A program made the position numbers and the translations under genes. The notes beneath the pieces were generated by a model. The model saw only the letters and a program-made list of their open reading frames with translations. It did no database searches and was not told where the DNA came from. A stretch of DNA of 64,000 bases from Acrocarpospora pleiomorpha (GTDB taxonomy: Bacteria > Actinomycetota > Actinomycetes > Streptosporangiales > Streptosporangiaceae), in NCBI RefSeq assembly GCF_009687885.1, contig NZ_BLAF01000051.1, forward strand, positions 37,192 to 101,191, in the 5' to 3' direction. Shown in pieces: positions 26,275 to 34,179 of the stretch (the first letter of the stretch is position 1; the number at the start of each line of letters is the position of its first letter).

Positions 26275-26805
26275 ATGCAGGACATCAAACGCGTTCGTGT
26301 GGTCGTCACGGGCGATCGCGACGGCAGGTCGTATATCAGCTCGGATGCTCCCGCGCTGGGCGCTCTCGTGCAGCCGGGGCGACCGACGGCCCTCACGGAT
26401 GTGTGGCACGTGGCGGGAGTACCCGCCGACCCGACGGACTCTGGGGAACCGCCGACTGACCGGCCGTTCACCCTGGCACCGCCGGCGAGCGGAATCGTGT
26501 TCCGAGTCGTGCAGTTCGATCCGGTGAGCGCCGACGAAATCGCCGCGATGGACGGTCGGGAAATCTTCGCGGCGATGAATGCCAGTGCTGACCATGTGGG
26601 TGGAGAGACCAGCCCGTTCATGCACAGGACAAGAAGTCTGGATTTCGGTCTGGTCCTCGAAGGGTCACTCACGATGCTGCTCGACGACGATGTCACCGAG
26701 GTATCCGCAGGCGACATCATCATCCAGCGGGCAACCAGTCACGCTTGGGAGAACCGTGGCTCGCAGCGCGCCTTGGTGGCGTTCGTCCTTGTCTCCGCGA
26801 TGTAG
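26275..26805 (+). CDS. Cupin-domain protein of unknown function
   Basis: The 176-aa protein is a single cupin. The C-terminal half has the barrel strands FMHRTRSLDFGLVLEGSLTM, then AGDIIIQRATSHAWENRG, which supply candidate metal ligands including histidines. The N-terminal 60 residues resemble a family of actinobacterial cupins often found with aromatic catabolic genes, but I cannot assign a reaction. It follows the FAH gene by 5 bases and is last in the Liv operon, converging with an HxlR regulator 7 bases away. Confidence 0.8.
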   Translation: MQDIKRVRVVVTGDRDGRSYISSDAPALGALVQPGRPTALTDVWHVAGVPADPTDSGEPPTDRPFTLAPPASGIVFRVVQFDPVSADEIAAMDGREIFAAMNASADHVGGETSPFMHRTRSLDFGLVLEGSLTMLLDDDVTEVSAGDIIIQRATSHAWENRGSQRALVAFVLVSAM

Positions 26806-26812
26806 TACCAAG

Positions 26813-27265
26813 TCACACGGCTGCGCCGGGGCCTGGCAGCGGGTCGACGTCGTTTGCGTGCATCGGCTCGCCGCAGTGGGCGCAGCGCAGGTCGACACGG
26901 CTGATCTCGCCGCACGCGTGGTGGCGGTAGAGCACTGGTGGGCCGGCCTCGCCCGCGAGCCATTTGTCTCCCCAGCCGGCCATGACCATGAGCAGGTCGA
27001 CCAGCTCGGCGCCCTTCTCCGTCAGAACGTACTCGTAGCGCGGTCGCCGGTCATAGGGACGGCGCTCGAGCACGCCCTGGTCGACGAGGTGGTTCAGCCG
27101 CTCGGTCAGGACCTTACGCGAGATCCCGAGGTCGGCCTGAAGCTGCTCGAACCGGGTGAGCCCGACCCATACGTCACGCAGAACCAGCGGCGACCAGGGC
27201 TCCCCGATGACATCGAGCGTACGCGCGATCGAGCACGCCATCTTGCCGAAGTCCGTGCGCTGCAT
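26813..27265 (-). CDS. HxlR-family transcriptional regulator
   Basis: The 150-aa winged-helix protein of the HxlR type has TLDVIGEPWSPLVLRDVWVG and RFEQLQADLGISRKVLTERL, followed by a wing with RRPRYEYVLTEKG. After the HTH domain it carries a short tail with CGEISRVDLRCAHCGEPM, a possible zinc knuckle seen in many actinobacterial members. HxlR proteins sense electrophiles, formaldehyde or other small molecules. The closest divergent gene is the small basic protein at 27375, but autoregulation through the palindrome in front is more likely. Confidence 0.88.
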   Translation of the reverse strand: MQRTDFGKMACSIARTLDVIGEPWSPLVLRDVWVGLTRFEQLQADLGISRKVLTERLNHLVDQGVLERRPYDRRPRYEYVLTEKGAELVDLLMVMAGWGDKWLAGEAGPPVLYRHHACGEISRVDLRCAHCGEPMHANDVDPLPGPGAAV

Positions 27266-27285
27266 GGCACCAGTCTACCAACCAG

Positions 27286-27302
27286 AGTTCCCTTAGGAAA
27301 CT
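27286..27302. promoter_or_regulatory. Near-perfect palindrome before the HxlR gene
   Basis: AGTTCCCTTAGGAAACT lies 21 bases upstream of the HxlR start. Fourteen of the sixteen arm positions are symmetric. Length and position fit an HxlR dimer operator, and the site may also govern the divergent gene at 27375. Confidence 0.5.
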
Positions 27303-27374
27303 GAAGCTGCCACCCTGCCTGTGTCAGCAGGGACATTGTGGGTATGCGGCAAGAAAGACGGTGAGGTGAGGACA

Positions 27375-27695
27375 ATGCCACAGGGTTCCAGCCGTAAACG
27401 GGAACGCCAGTACGAGCACATCAAGGACAGTGCCAGGAAACGCGGCGAGAGCGAGAAGCGCGCCAAGGAGATCGCCGCCCGCACGGTGAACAAGGAGCGC
27501 GCCCGCTCAGGCGAGGCCAAGACCAAGAGCCGCACCTCCCTCGACGACATCTCCTCCTATCGCCGCGGCGGACTCCGCTCACATTCGGGCGCCGGCGGCC
27601 GCACCAAGCAACAGCTGTACGCCGAAGCCCAGCGCCGCAACATCAAGGGCCGCTCTTCCATGACAAAGGCGCAACTGGAGAAAGCACTCGGGTGA
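27375..27695 (+). CDS. Small basic plasmid-stabilisation-like protein
   Basis: The 106-aa highly basic protein begins MPQGSSRKRERQYEHIKDSA, continues with RAKEIAARTVNKERARSGEA and ends with an ALG tail. It matches a widespread actinobacterial family usually labelled plasmid stabilisation protein, with a C-terminal SAP/Rho-N-like helix pair (SMTKAQLEKAL) that may touch nucleic acid. Function is not established. The start at the ATG at 27375 gives the family N-terminus; an upstream in-frame start at 27321 would add 18 unrelated residues. Confidence 0.8.
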   Translation: MPQGSSRKRERQYEHIKDSARKRGESEKRAKEIAARTVNKERARSGEAKTKSRTSLDDISSYRRGGLRSHSGAGGRTKQQLYAEAQRRNIKGRSSMTKAQLEKALG

Positions 27696-27707
27696 GATGC
27701 CCTGTCA

Positions 27708-27757
27708 GCGCTCATCCGGGTGGCGTGGGCCCCGGCTGATGCCACCCGGATGAGCGC
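27708..27757. terminator. Strong GC-rich hairpin terminator
   Basis: A perfect 17-base inverted repeat (GCGCTCATCCGGGTGGC and its complement) with a 16-base loop starts 12 bases after the stop of the small basic gene. There is no T tract, as is common for actinobacterial terminators. It can serve both converging genes. Confidence 0.75.
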
Positions 27758-27775
27758 GGTCCAACGCCGTTCGGA

Positions 27776-27925
27776 GCCCAGCTGAGATGGACCTGGACGG
27801 CAACCGGACCGCGCCCGTCGAAGTGGCGGTAGGCGTCCAGGACCCGCCCGGCATCCGGGCCGCCGACGGTGATCAGACCGTCCGTCTGCCACTTACGGCC
27901 ATGAAGACGGCCGACCCCGTTCAAG
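27776..27925 (-). pseudogene. Possible protein-coding remnant, unidentified
   Basis: The minus-strand frame here reads a plausible protein piece (RKWQTDGLITVGGPDAGRV, then LDAYRHFDGRGPVAVQVHLS) with good codon bias, but it has no start of its own and runs into the terminator. It could be a fragment of an enzyme gene cut by rearrangement. I cannot name the family. Confidence 0.3.
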
Positions 27926-27937
27926 CCGATGGCTGTT

Positions 27938-28999
27938 CTAATCCCCTTCCAGAAAAACGGCGACCTCCCCGAGTGCGTGGTGTCGGGCAATGTCACCGTT
28001 CTCCTCGCTGAGGTAGGTCCCACCGGCCGTGTTCACGACCTCCAGGGCCATCGCGGGCAGGTCGGCGTGCGGGTCCAGCGTCAGGCCCAGCGCCTGCGCC
28101 GCAACCGACTTGATCACCCACCGGCCGTACGTGGTGTCATGACCCGGCCCGATAGAGTCGTCACGGGTCTCAGGAGGCGAGGCGTGGTAGGCCTCCCACG
28201 CCCGCGCGGTGAAGCCTTTCTCCAAGTCGCGCAGCCGTAAGACCACCTCCCTGGAACGAGAGCCCTCCGCGATCAGGCCCAGCGCCTCCTCGACCAGAGG
28301 TCCGTCGATGCCCGCAGTCGTCACAGCCATGTCGGCGGCGATGCGGACGATCTCCGGCAGCTTGTCCGGCGTCGGCTCGGCGATGATCCGCGCGATCCTG
28401 GGGTCGGCCGCGGCGATGGCCCTCATCCGCTCATCAACCCGCAGCCTCGGCGCCGTGCGGGTGAAGACCGGGCGGCGCAACTGGTAGAGCGCGTGCCGGC
28501 GGGTCAGCCACTCCTCGTCGATCCTGACCCCGGACAACTCCTCGCCCACGGCGAACGCGGTGGCCTGCCAATCCGCCCGCCAGTCCGCCTCACTTACCGA
28601 CAACTCGTCCAGCCACTCTCTGCCGGTCGCGCCCTCCAGGTCGAAGGCGTCGAACAGGGAGACGACCTCGCCGTGGCGGACATAACAGATGGAGGTGACC
28701 ATATTGACGTTCCAGGCGACACGGTACGCCTCCCCGGAAGCCGTGATCGCGCCCAGCAGCGCCAGGTTGCCGCCGCGGAACGCGAACGGTTCCACGAGCA
28801 CGGCCCACTCGCCATGACGGGCCACCAGCACGACCCCGCTGGCGTCCTCGTCCAGGTCCTCGTACGCGATGCCGAACAGCCCGTCGACGGTCTCCTCCGC
28901 GCCCGTGTCCGGATCCCCTCCGAAGACGCGCACCACCTCGTCGAGGTCACCGGTTCTGACCCAGGTGACGCAGGCGTTCTCAGCGTCGATCTCAGCCAT
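27938..28999 (-). CDS. DUF6461-like protein, long form
   Basis: The 353-aa cytoplasmic protein starts at the ATG at 28999 (MAEIDAENACVTWVRTGDL). Its first 170 residues have the DUF6461 pattern: a VTWVRTGDLDEVVRVFGGDP opening, a central GVVLVARHGEWAVLVEPFAF, and strands ending in VVSLFDAFDLEG. The remainder is helical and rich in charged residues. These proteins are frequent in actinobacteria near toxin-immunity-like genes, but no biochemical role is known to me. Two further related proteins lie at 29634 and 34180. Confidence 0.75.
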   Translation of the reverse strand: MAEIDAENACVTWVRTGDLDEVVRVFGGDPDTGAEETVDGLFGIAYEDLDEDASGVVLVARHGEWAVLVEPFAFRGGNLALLGAITASGEAYRVAWNVNMVTSICYVRHGEVVSLFDAFDLEGATGREWLDELSVSEADWRADWQATAFAVGEELSGVRIDEEWLTRRHALYQLRRPVFTRTAPRLRVDERMRAIAAADPRIARIIAEPTPDKLPEIVRIAADMAVTTAGIDGPLVEEALGLIAEGSRSREVVLRLRDLEKGFTARAWEAYHASPPETRDDSIGPGHDTTYGRWVIKSVAAQALGLTLDPHADLPAMALEVVNTAGGTYLSEENGDIARHHALGEVAVFLEGD

Positions 29000-29126
29000 G
29001 CAAATCCTCTGAATAGGTGAACGGGGAAGGTGAGGGCGACTCAGCATGCCGCCCTCACCCTGGTACCGGTCTGACGATCAGGAAACGAAGGGACAGATGT
29101 TCGCTCTGCGACAGGTGGTGTTTCGG

Positions 29127-29573
29127 TCAGCTCCAGTAGTCCCTCGCCGAAAGTCTGACCCATATGTCGGGTGGGCCAGTGATGGCCCGGGCGTCGGTCA
29201 GCCGCAGCCCCGCGCGGGCGCAGCAGTACGCCACGGCTTGACCCTTATAGAGGTACAGGGCGAGAACCTTCTCCGTCGAGTCCCCGCAATACACATCGCC
29301 ACGAGTGTCCCGCTCCTCGATGACGCCGTCGCGGGCCACGGCGGCTGCCTCGGCGGCGGACAGGGCGACGTCGACGGGATCAGGGGTGAACAGGTCGGGG
29401 GTGGGAGTGGCCAGGCTGAGCCGTCCGGGGGACCAGACGGGTCCAGCGGGTGTCTTGCGCGATGTTGGTGAAGTTGAGCAGGCGTACGCACCGATCGCGT
29501 AACTGCGCATGGTCGTCAATATGGACGGCGCGGAGGCTAATGATGATCGGTTCTGGGTGAGTGTCAAGGGCAC
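29127..29573 (-). pseudogene. Frameshifted hypothetical gene
   Basis: Two minus-strand frames carry complementary halves of one plausible protein. The upstream half reads ALDTHPEPIIISLRAVHIDD and then HAQLRDRCVRLLNFTNIAQD with no start codon. The downstream half, in another frame, reads DPVDVALSAAEAAAVARDG through YKGQAVAYCCARAGLRLTDA to the stop at 29127. A frame change near 29410-29430 and a missing 5' end would explain this. The family is not recognised. It sits between two DUF6461-like genes. Confidence 0.5.
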
Positions 29574-29633
29574 ACCATCACCCTGATTCGCCGAACTTGA
29601 CCAGCAGATAATTCAGCCAGGAGACTGATCGAC

Positions 29634-30248
29634 TTGAAGGCGACCGAAAGGCTGTACCACCTACTTCGTTCCTATGACGACAGCGATGTTTCGATGCAGC
29701 AGTTTTACGCCGTCTGGTGTGAAGGGATCGCTGTCGAAGAGGCCCTGTCCATTCTGGACGCCGATCCGGACAGCGGCGTCCCGGACAGTTTCGGTGGGTG
29801 GGGATCCGGTTCGGACGGGAGTGGGGGCGGTGGTCTGCTGGTGGGGACAACCGGCGCCTGGCTGGTGCTCATCGGCGATTACCGCTGCACCGAGGATGAG
29901 ATCTTATGCGCGCTGTCTCAGCCTGACAGACCGACCCTGGCCATCAGCTGGGATTTGCACGGTGCCAACGAGCTGAAATACGCCAGGGCCGGTGAGCTGA
30001 TCACTACGATCGATATTTGCGACACGAACTACCGATCCGGCAGCGACCCAGCCGCGCTCGACCCTTACCTACACGACTTGCGCTTCAACATTGACGAGCA
30101 CATCCCAGGCGAGCCCATGGTCGATCCGCGGGAGAGCTTCACCTCCGCAATGATCGCCATTGGCAGGATGGTGGGCGCCGACCTCGACAAGGACTGGCTG
30201 GACGCCACGCACACCTCCTATGCCGTACGAGCGGACTCAGAGTGGTGA
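29634..30248 (+). CDS. DUF6461-like protein
   Basis: The 204-aa protein starts with TTG after a GGAG-type site. The pattern follows the DUF6461 type: FYAVWCEGIAVEEALSILDA at the N-terminus, LLVGTTGAWLVLIGDYR in the centre, then a DLHGANELKYARAGELITTI strand region and a C-terminal helix with WLDATHTSYAV. A glycine/serine-rich insert (about 53-67) is unusual. No function is known. It is codirectional with nothing close by and may be an isolated immunity- or decoy-type gene. Confidence 0.7.
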   Translation: MKATERLYHLLRSYDDSDVSMQQFYAVWCEGIAVEEALSILDADPDSGVPDSFGGWGSGSDGSGGGGLLVGTTGAWLVLIGDYRCTEDEILCALSQPDRPTLAISWDLHGANELKYARAGELITTIDICDTNYRSGSDPAALDPYLHDLRFNIDEHIPGEPMVDPRESFTSAMIAIGRMVGADLDKDWLDATHTSYAVRADSEW

Positions 30249-30264
30249 GCAGATCCCATCGAAC

Positions 30265-30492
30265 TCAAGATGGTTGTCCGGTGCCAGAACTGGTGCCGAG
30301 CGGTTGACCTGGCCTTCTAGGCTCGGCGCCCGGCTGTGGCGTCGGCTCAGGGGCGCTGGCCAGGCGTAACGGCGCGGGTTCCGCCTGGGCCGGAAGGGGC
30401 GAGAGGCCCACTCCCAGTGTCACAGAAGCCGCCAGGACGGGGATGAGGAGGCCGCGGACAGCGGCTCGATTGAGGCGGGAGGTCTGCCAGGA
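30265..30492 (-). pseudogene. Remnant of a secreted-protein gene (signal peptide only)
   Basis: The minus-strand frame shows a classical signal peptide (RLNRAAVRGLLIPVLAASVT, then LGVGLSPLPAQA and a cleavage-like AQA-E) followed by about 40 Pro/Ala-rich residues and a stop. There is no start codon before it. It looks like the 5' end of an exported-protein gene left by a deletion. Confidence 0.35.
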
Positions 30493-30510
30493 GCGGCACG
30501 GTGCGGGGGA

Positions 30511-31050
30511 TCATGGGACGGGTGATCGTGTGGCGTCGGCGCCGGTTTTGGTGGTGGTGAGGGTTGCCAGCAGGTAGGAGGCGAGGGCGTAGGCCGGGGC
30601 GTACAGGAAGAACGGTGTTGCCCCGGCGCCCCGGTAGCAGGCGGACTCGTGGTCACCCAACGGCGGGCATACCGACAAATCCGAGAAAAGGGCGACCAGG
30701 TTGGCGCCGAGATTGGCCACTGCGAGGACGGCCAGCAGCCAGACCACGGTCCTGGCGAAGTGACGTTCCCGCCACAGCAACGCGGCGACGACCAGAACCA
30801 CCGGCAGCGCCAAACCGATCGTGACAACCTCCACGTGCAGTACCGCCACCGCCACATCGAAGACCGCCGACCCCAGGTACCCGACGCCCAGCCCCTGCGC
30901 CAGCGAGAAGATCCCGATCCCGTCAAGCACAGATATGTCGTAATAGAACAACCCCGTGCTCGCGATGAGCGCTCCCCCGACATATGCCGACACCGTCGGA
31001 AGCAGCACGAACACCACGGCAGCCGACCAACGCATCCACATGCGTCGCAA
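30511..31050 (-). CDS. Small membrane protein, hypothetical
   Basis: The 179-aa protein has about four hydrophobic segments (VVFVLLPTVSAYVGGALIAS; a central VAVAVLHVEVVTIGLALPVV; TVVWLLAVLAVANLGANLVA; and a last one near YAPAYALASYLLATLT). A short extracytoplasmic loop contains two cysteines (CPPLGDHESAC) that could form a disulfide. Family and function are not recognised. No operon partners are evident. Confidence 0.6.
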   Translation of the reverse strand: MRRMWMRWSAAVVFVLLPTVSAYVGGALIASTGLFYYDISVLDGIGIFSLAQGLGVGYLGSAVFDVAVAVLHVEVVTIGLALPVVLVVAALLWRERHFARTVVWLLAVLAVANLGANLVALFSDLSVCPPLGDHESACYRGAGATPFFLYAPAYALASYLLATLTTTKTGADATRSPVP

Positions 31051-31113
31051 TCCTAGATCCGTTCCGCTGCTCCGCCACGCTCCGGCCCGAAACCGACTTA
31101 TCGCCTTAGGGCG

Positions 31114-31356
31114 TTAATACCTAGCTGCGGGCGCGGAAACGGCGGCCCGGATTCTGCCGTCCATCGTGTGGGGCTCAAGCACTCGAATCACTTCCAGCGC
31201 AGAGTCCTTCATCTGGTGGGACGATCGCCCATCGGCAGCAGCGCGGCGAAGCGTTCGTGTGCTCGCGAGGTACGGCTTCGCGACGAGCTCCTGAAGAACG
31301 GAACCAGCTTCCGCGGCCTGGCATTTGCGGCGCTCGCAGGAGCCCCGGACCGTCAC
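31114..31356 (-). CDS. Possible small ORF after the TetR gene
   Basis: An 80-codon frame begins with GTG one base after the TetR stop and has a G/C-rich third position. The product is charged and has no recognised domain. It could be a real small protein cotranscribed with tetR or a chance frame in a 307-base stretch that otherwise shows nothing. Confidence 0.3.
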   Translation of the reverse strand: MTVRGSCERRKCQAAEAGSVLQELVAKPYLASTRTLRRAAADGRSSHQMKDSALEVIRVLEPHTMDGRIRAAVSAPAARY

Positions 31357-31357
31357 C

Positions 31358-31981
31358 TCAGCCGTTCAGTAGGGCATGGGCCAGCTGGTCGGCGGCCCAC
31401 TCCTCCCAGCGGGCCGTGTCCCACCCGCACTCCCGCTGCAGCACCAGGAACAGGTCCGGTGACAGAAGGCCCACCGTGACGTCGGTCGCTCGCTCCTGGT
31501 CGAGTCCTGGACGCAGTGCGCCGAGCCCTGCCAGGATGCCGACGAAGGTGTTGTGCGCGGTCCGCCGCTGTTCGGCGTTCACTCGCCACTGCTCGGCCAT
31601 CTCCGCGTCCCCTGACGCCGCGTCGCGGACCACCGCCAGAATCGCCGCCACCCGGTCGAAGATGATCCCGCTCGCGTGCACCCACCGCACGATCGCCTCG
31701 CGGGGGTCGGCCAACGCGCGCAGCTCGGTGAACCACGGGCGTTCCAGCAGCGGGACGGGCTCGTCGTCGCCCGCCGAGGCCACATCGACCACGTGTTTGA
31801 GCAGCTGGCTCTTGTTGCCGTAGTGGAAGTAGACGGTCTGCACCGACACCCCGGCCGTGTCGGCCACCTCCTGGAAGGTGGTGCCCGCGTAGCCCCGTAC
31901 GGCGAACAGCTCGTGCGCCGCCCGCACGATGCGCCGCCTGGTGGGCGCGGAGCGTCGGTTCCGGGTGTTGACGTCAGTCAC
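31358..31981 (-). CDS. TetR-family regulator
   Basis: The 207-aa protein starts with GTG. Its TetR DNA-binding domain (about 14-65) includes AAHELFAVRGYAGTTFQEVA and the recognition helix AGVSVQTVYFHYGNKSQLL. The rest is an all-helical effector domain. It lies head-to-head with a VOC-family gene across 48 bases containing tandem operator-like repeats. It probably represses itself and the VOC gene. Confidence 0.88.
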   Translation of the reverse strand: MTDVNTRNRRSAPTRRRIVRAAHELFAVRGYAGTTFQEVADTAGVSVQTVYFHYGNKSQLLKHVVDVASAGDDEPVPLLERPWFTELRALADPREAIVRWVHASGIIFDRVAAILAVVRDAASGDAEMAEQWRVNAEQRRTAHNTFVGILAGLGALRPGLDQERATDVTVGLLSPDLFLVLQRECGWDTARWEEWAADQLAHALLNG

Positions 31982-31987
31982 AAAATT

Positions 31988-32011
31988 AAAGTATCACTTT
32001 AAAGTACCACT
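31988..32011. promoter_or_regulatory. Tandem operator repeats between tetR and the VOC gene
   Basis: AAAGTATCACTTT (31988-32000) is a palindrome with AAAGT/ACTTT arms. It is followed directly by AAAGTACCACT (32001-32011), a partial copy. The A/T-rich patch in a GC-rich genome, just upstream of both starts, marks it as the probable TetR binding site and shared promoter. Confidence 0.6.
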
Positions 32012-32029
32012 ACAAAGCAGGAGAGGACG

Positions 32030-32431
32030 TTGACCGTTCTCCACGGTTTCCACCACATCAAGCTGCCCGTGTCCGACGTGCGCAAGAGCGCGGACTGGTA
32101 CGAACGGGTGCTGGGCCTCGACGTGGCGATCGAGTTCGTCGAGGAGGGCGAGCTGCGCGGTGTGGCCATGCGGGACGCCGGGCATAGCCTCATGATCGCG
32201 TTGCGCCAGGAGCCCGGGCGGGCGGCCGCCCTCGGGGGGTTCGATCCCCTGGCGCTCGGTGTGCCCACTCTGGACGCGCTGCGGGCGTGGGCCGCGCGCC
32301 TGGACGACCTCGGCGTGCCACACTCGGGCATCGCTGAGGGCAGCATCGGCTGGCTGGTCGGAGGCGTGACCGATCCCGACGGCATCGAGATCCGCCTCTA
32401 CACGTTGCAGCAGCGAATGGAAACCCCATAA
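32030..32431 (+). CDS. VOC (glyoxalase/dioxygenase) family protein
   Basis: The 133-aa protein starts with TTG after an AGGAGAGG site. It has the paired beta-alpha-beta-beta-beta repeats of the vicinal oxygen chelate fold: HHIKLPVSDVRKSADWYERV with H8 as a probable metal ligand, and VTDPDGIEIRLYTLQ with a late glutamate. Members include glyoxalases, dioxygenases and antibiotic-resistance proteins; none of these can be chosen here. It is controlled with the divergent TetR gene. Confidence 0.85.
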   Translation: MTVLHGFHHIKLPVSDVRKSADWYERVLGLDVAIEFVEEGELRGVAMRDAGHSLMIALRQEPGRAAALGGFDPLALGVPTLDALRAWAARLDDLGVPHSGIAEGSIGWLVGGVTDPDGIEIRLYTLQQRMETP

Positions 32432-32539
32432 GAACTCCGGCCACCCACGTCGCCGGCGGCTGGCCTGGGGGATGCACGGACGCCCAGGATCCCGGACCCG
32501 CGTCGACAAACGCGGGAACGTAGCACCCATCCCCACGTC

Positions 32540-32576
32540 AAAGGCCACCTCCCGTGATGATCAGGAAGTGGCCTTT
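32540..32576. terminator. Hairpin terminator downstream of the VOC gene
   Basis: AAAGGCCAC and GTGGCCTTT form a perfect 9-base inverted repeat around a 19-base loop that itself can pair partly, followed by a short T-rich stretch. It lies between converging genes and can act in both directions. Confidence 0.65.
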
Positions 32577-32635
32577 CGATTTCGTACGGCAGCACAAAGG
32601 GCGGACCGGGCCGGGCCACCAGCGCTCCCGGAGGA

Positions 32636-32926
32636 CTATCCGGCGATGTAGAGAGTCTGCCAGGTGCCGTCGGCGAGGCAGCGAAGCTTCGTGGTGAGGG
32701 GTTCGGCGCAGATCAGCATCTCCACCTGGCGGACGTACTGTTTCCTCAGTGCGACTTTCTTGGGGGTCAGGAACGTGCAGGTACTGATGTGCTCATATGA
32801 CGAATAGCTCGGGCTGTGGGTGAAGCGGAAGACAGCCCGGGCACAGGTGTTGACCACTGTCACTTCCGACGAGGTCAGGTCGCGAATCGCGCCGTCGATC
32901 CTCACCCAGAACAGGGAAGTCCGCAC
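32636..32926 (-). CDS. Small hypothetical protein
   Basis: The 96-aa frame has four cysteines and a beta-rich composition (SSEVTVVNTCARAVFRFTH, LRCLADGTWQTLYIAG). It has no signal peptide as annotated, although the cysteine pattern resembles secreted proteins, so the 5' end may be lost. Family not recognised. Confidence 0.35.
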   Translation of the reverse strand: MRTSLFWVRIDGAIRDLTSSEVTVVNTCARAVFRFTHSPSYSSYEHISTCTFLTPKKVALRKQYVRQVEMLICAEPLTTKLRCLADGTWQTLYIAG

Positions 32927-32943
32927 GAAAAGCTGTCCTTCCG

Positions 32944-33399
32944 GTGAAGGGGGTGGGCGCGCGACAAGGAATCGTGGGCCCGCTGGCTGACCCAGCTGAG
33001 GCAGTCGAGAACGGCGACGACCGCCGCGTCACCATGAACACCGAAGTCGGGCTCATGGAAAAGCGCAAATGTTCCGATGCGACTGGGCGAAGGTTCGGCT
33101 TTGGAGGGGACGTGCACACCGGAGGATGCGTCAACTACGCGGCCAGCCGGGTCTTCGTGATGCGAAGAGCAGGGACACCCGGTTTCCCCGAAGTCATCAA
33201 GCACATCGAAGAAGCGCTGAACCCAGCCACATTCCCGCCGCTGCGGGACGGGCACGACTGGGACGAACCTTCCTATCCGCCCGCCAGGCTACCCGCGAAT
33301 GGGAAGCGCAAGGACATTCCAGAGAACTGGGCCGAGCCGGAGAACGAACCTCTGGTGCGCGTCGCCTCGGAATCCGAGGCCAAGCAGAACCGTGGTTAG
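32944..33399 (+). CDS. Hypothetical protein, uncertain start
   Basis: The 3' two thirds of this frame have strong G/C third-position bias and a proline-rich acidic tail (PPLRDGHDWDEPSYPPARLP). The first 30 codons are less convincing, and an ATG at 33034 may be the real start. No domain is recognised. It lies in a gene-poor patch with broken genes nearby. Confidence 0.4.
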   Translation: MKGVGARQGIVGPLADPAEAVENGDDRRVTMNTEVGLMEKRKCSDATGRRFGFGGDVHTGGCVNYAASRVFVMRRAGTPGFPEVIKHIEEALNPATFPPLRDGHDWDEPSYPPARLPANGKRKDIPENWAEPENEPLVRVASESEAKQNRG

Positions 33400-33556
33400 T
33401 TCTCCAATCGAGAGTTGATGCTGGACGCAGGAACTCCCGCAGGCAGTTATGCTCGTGCCGGTATTATTGACATCGTCAGTCATCGGCTATTTCCCGGTCT
33501 CCGCAGGGGATTCGCTGGTGAGCCTTTCTTGATCGCATGCCCGTAGAATATGTCCC

Positions 33557-34129
33557 ATGAATGCCCCCGATACTCCCCGCTACCCTTGGGCTGAGCGTCT
33601 CCGTACCGCCTATGCCGGGCCGGACGCTCTTCCGTATCCGCCTGATTGGGTGGGCATGGATCCCGCGAGCGAAGCCGAGATCCGTCGGCAGGAGGAGCGT
33701 CTCGGTCGGCGCCTGCCACCGAGTTACCGGGAGTTTCTCCAGGTGAGCAACGGCTGGGATGAACAGTCCAGCACCAGTCTTCACCTGTTGCCTATAGCCG
33801 AGGTCGGCTGGACTCGCGACGTCGACCCGCATCTCGCAAAATGGGGTCCCCCGCCGGGGACCCCGATCCGCGAGATGCCCAGCGATTATTTCTTCGACTA
33901 TGACGCGCCGCAGGACCCGGATTACTTCGAAGTCGGGGACCACATTCCGCACACGCTGCACATTTCCGAGGACGTCGAGGGTCTCATCTACCTGCTCGAT
34001 CCGTACGTCGTCACCTCCGGCGGTGAGTGGGAGGCGTGGTTTCTCGACACCACATCCGCGATCGGCGGGACCCGCTTCCGGTCGTTCTGGCATTTGATGG
34101 AGGACGCGTTCCGCGGCCACCCGTCCTGA
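33557..34129 (+). CDS. SMI1/KNR4 (SUKH) family protein
   Basis: The 190-aa protein has the SUKH core: ASEAEIRRQEERLGRRLPPS followed by YREFLQVSNGWDEQ, then beta strands with DYFEVGDHIPHTLHISEDVE and a C-terminal SFWHLMEDAFRG helix. SUKH proteins commonly act as immunity proteins against contact-dependent or polymorphic toxins. No toxin gene is adjacent, so it may be an orphan immunity gene. It is followed after 50 bases by a DUF6461-like gene on the same strand. Confidence 0.85.
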   Translation: MNAPDTPRYPWAERLRTAYAGPDALPYPPDWVGMDPASEAEIRRQEERLGRRLPPSYREFLQVSNGWDEQSSTSLHLLPIAEVGWTRDVDPHLAKWGPPPGTPIREMPSDYFFDYDAPQDPDYFEVGDHIPHTLHISEDVEGLIYLLDPYVVTSGGEWEAWFLDTTSAIGGTRFRSFWHLMEDAFRGHPS

Positions 34130-34179
34130 CCAGAGATTGGTGTGTCATCCGTGTTTGATTCCTGGAGTGGTGTATTGGA

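Noticed and set aside
31114..31356. The small frame after tetR as a firm gene
   Set aside because: Kept only as a low-confidence entry. Good third-position bias alone is weak evidence in such GC-rich DNA.
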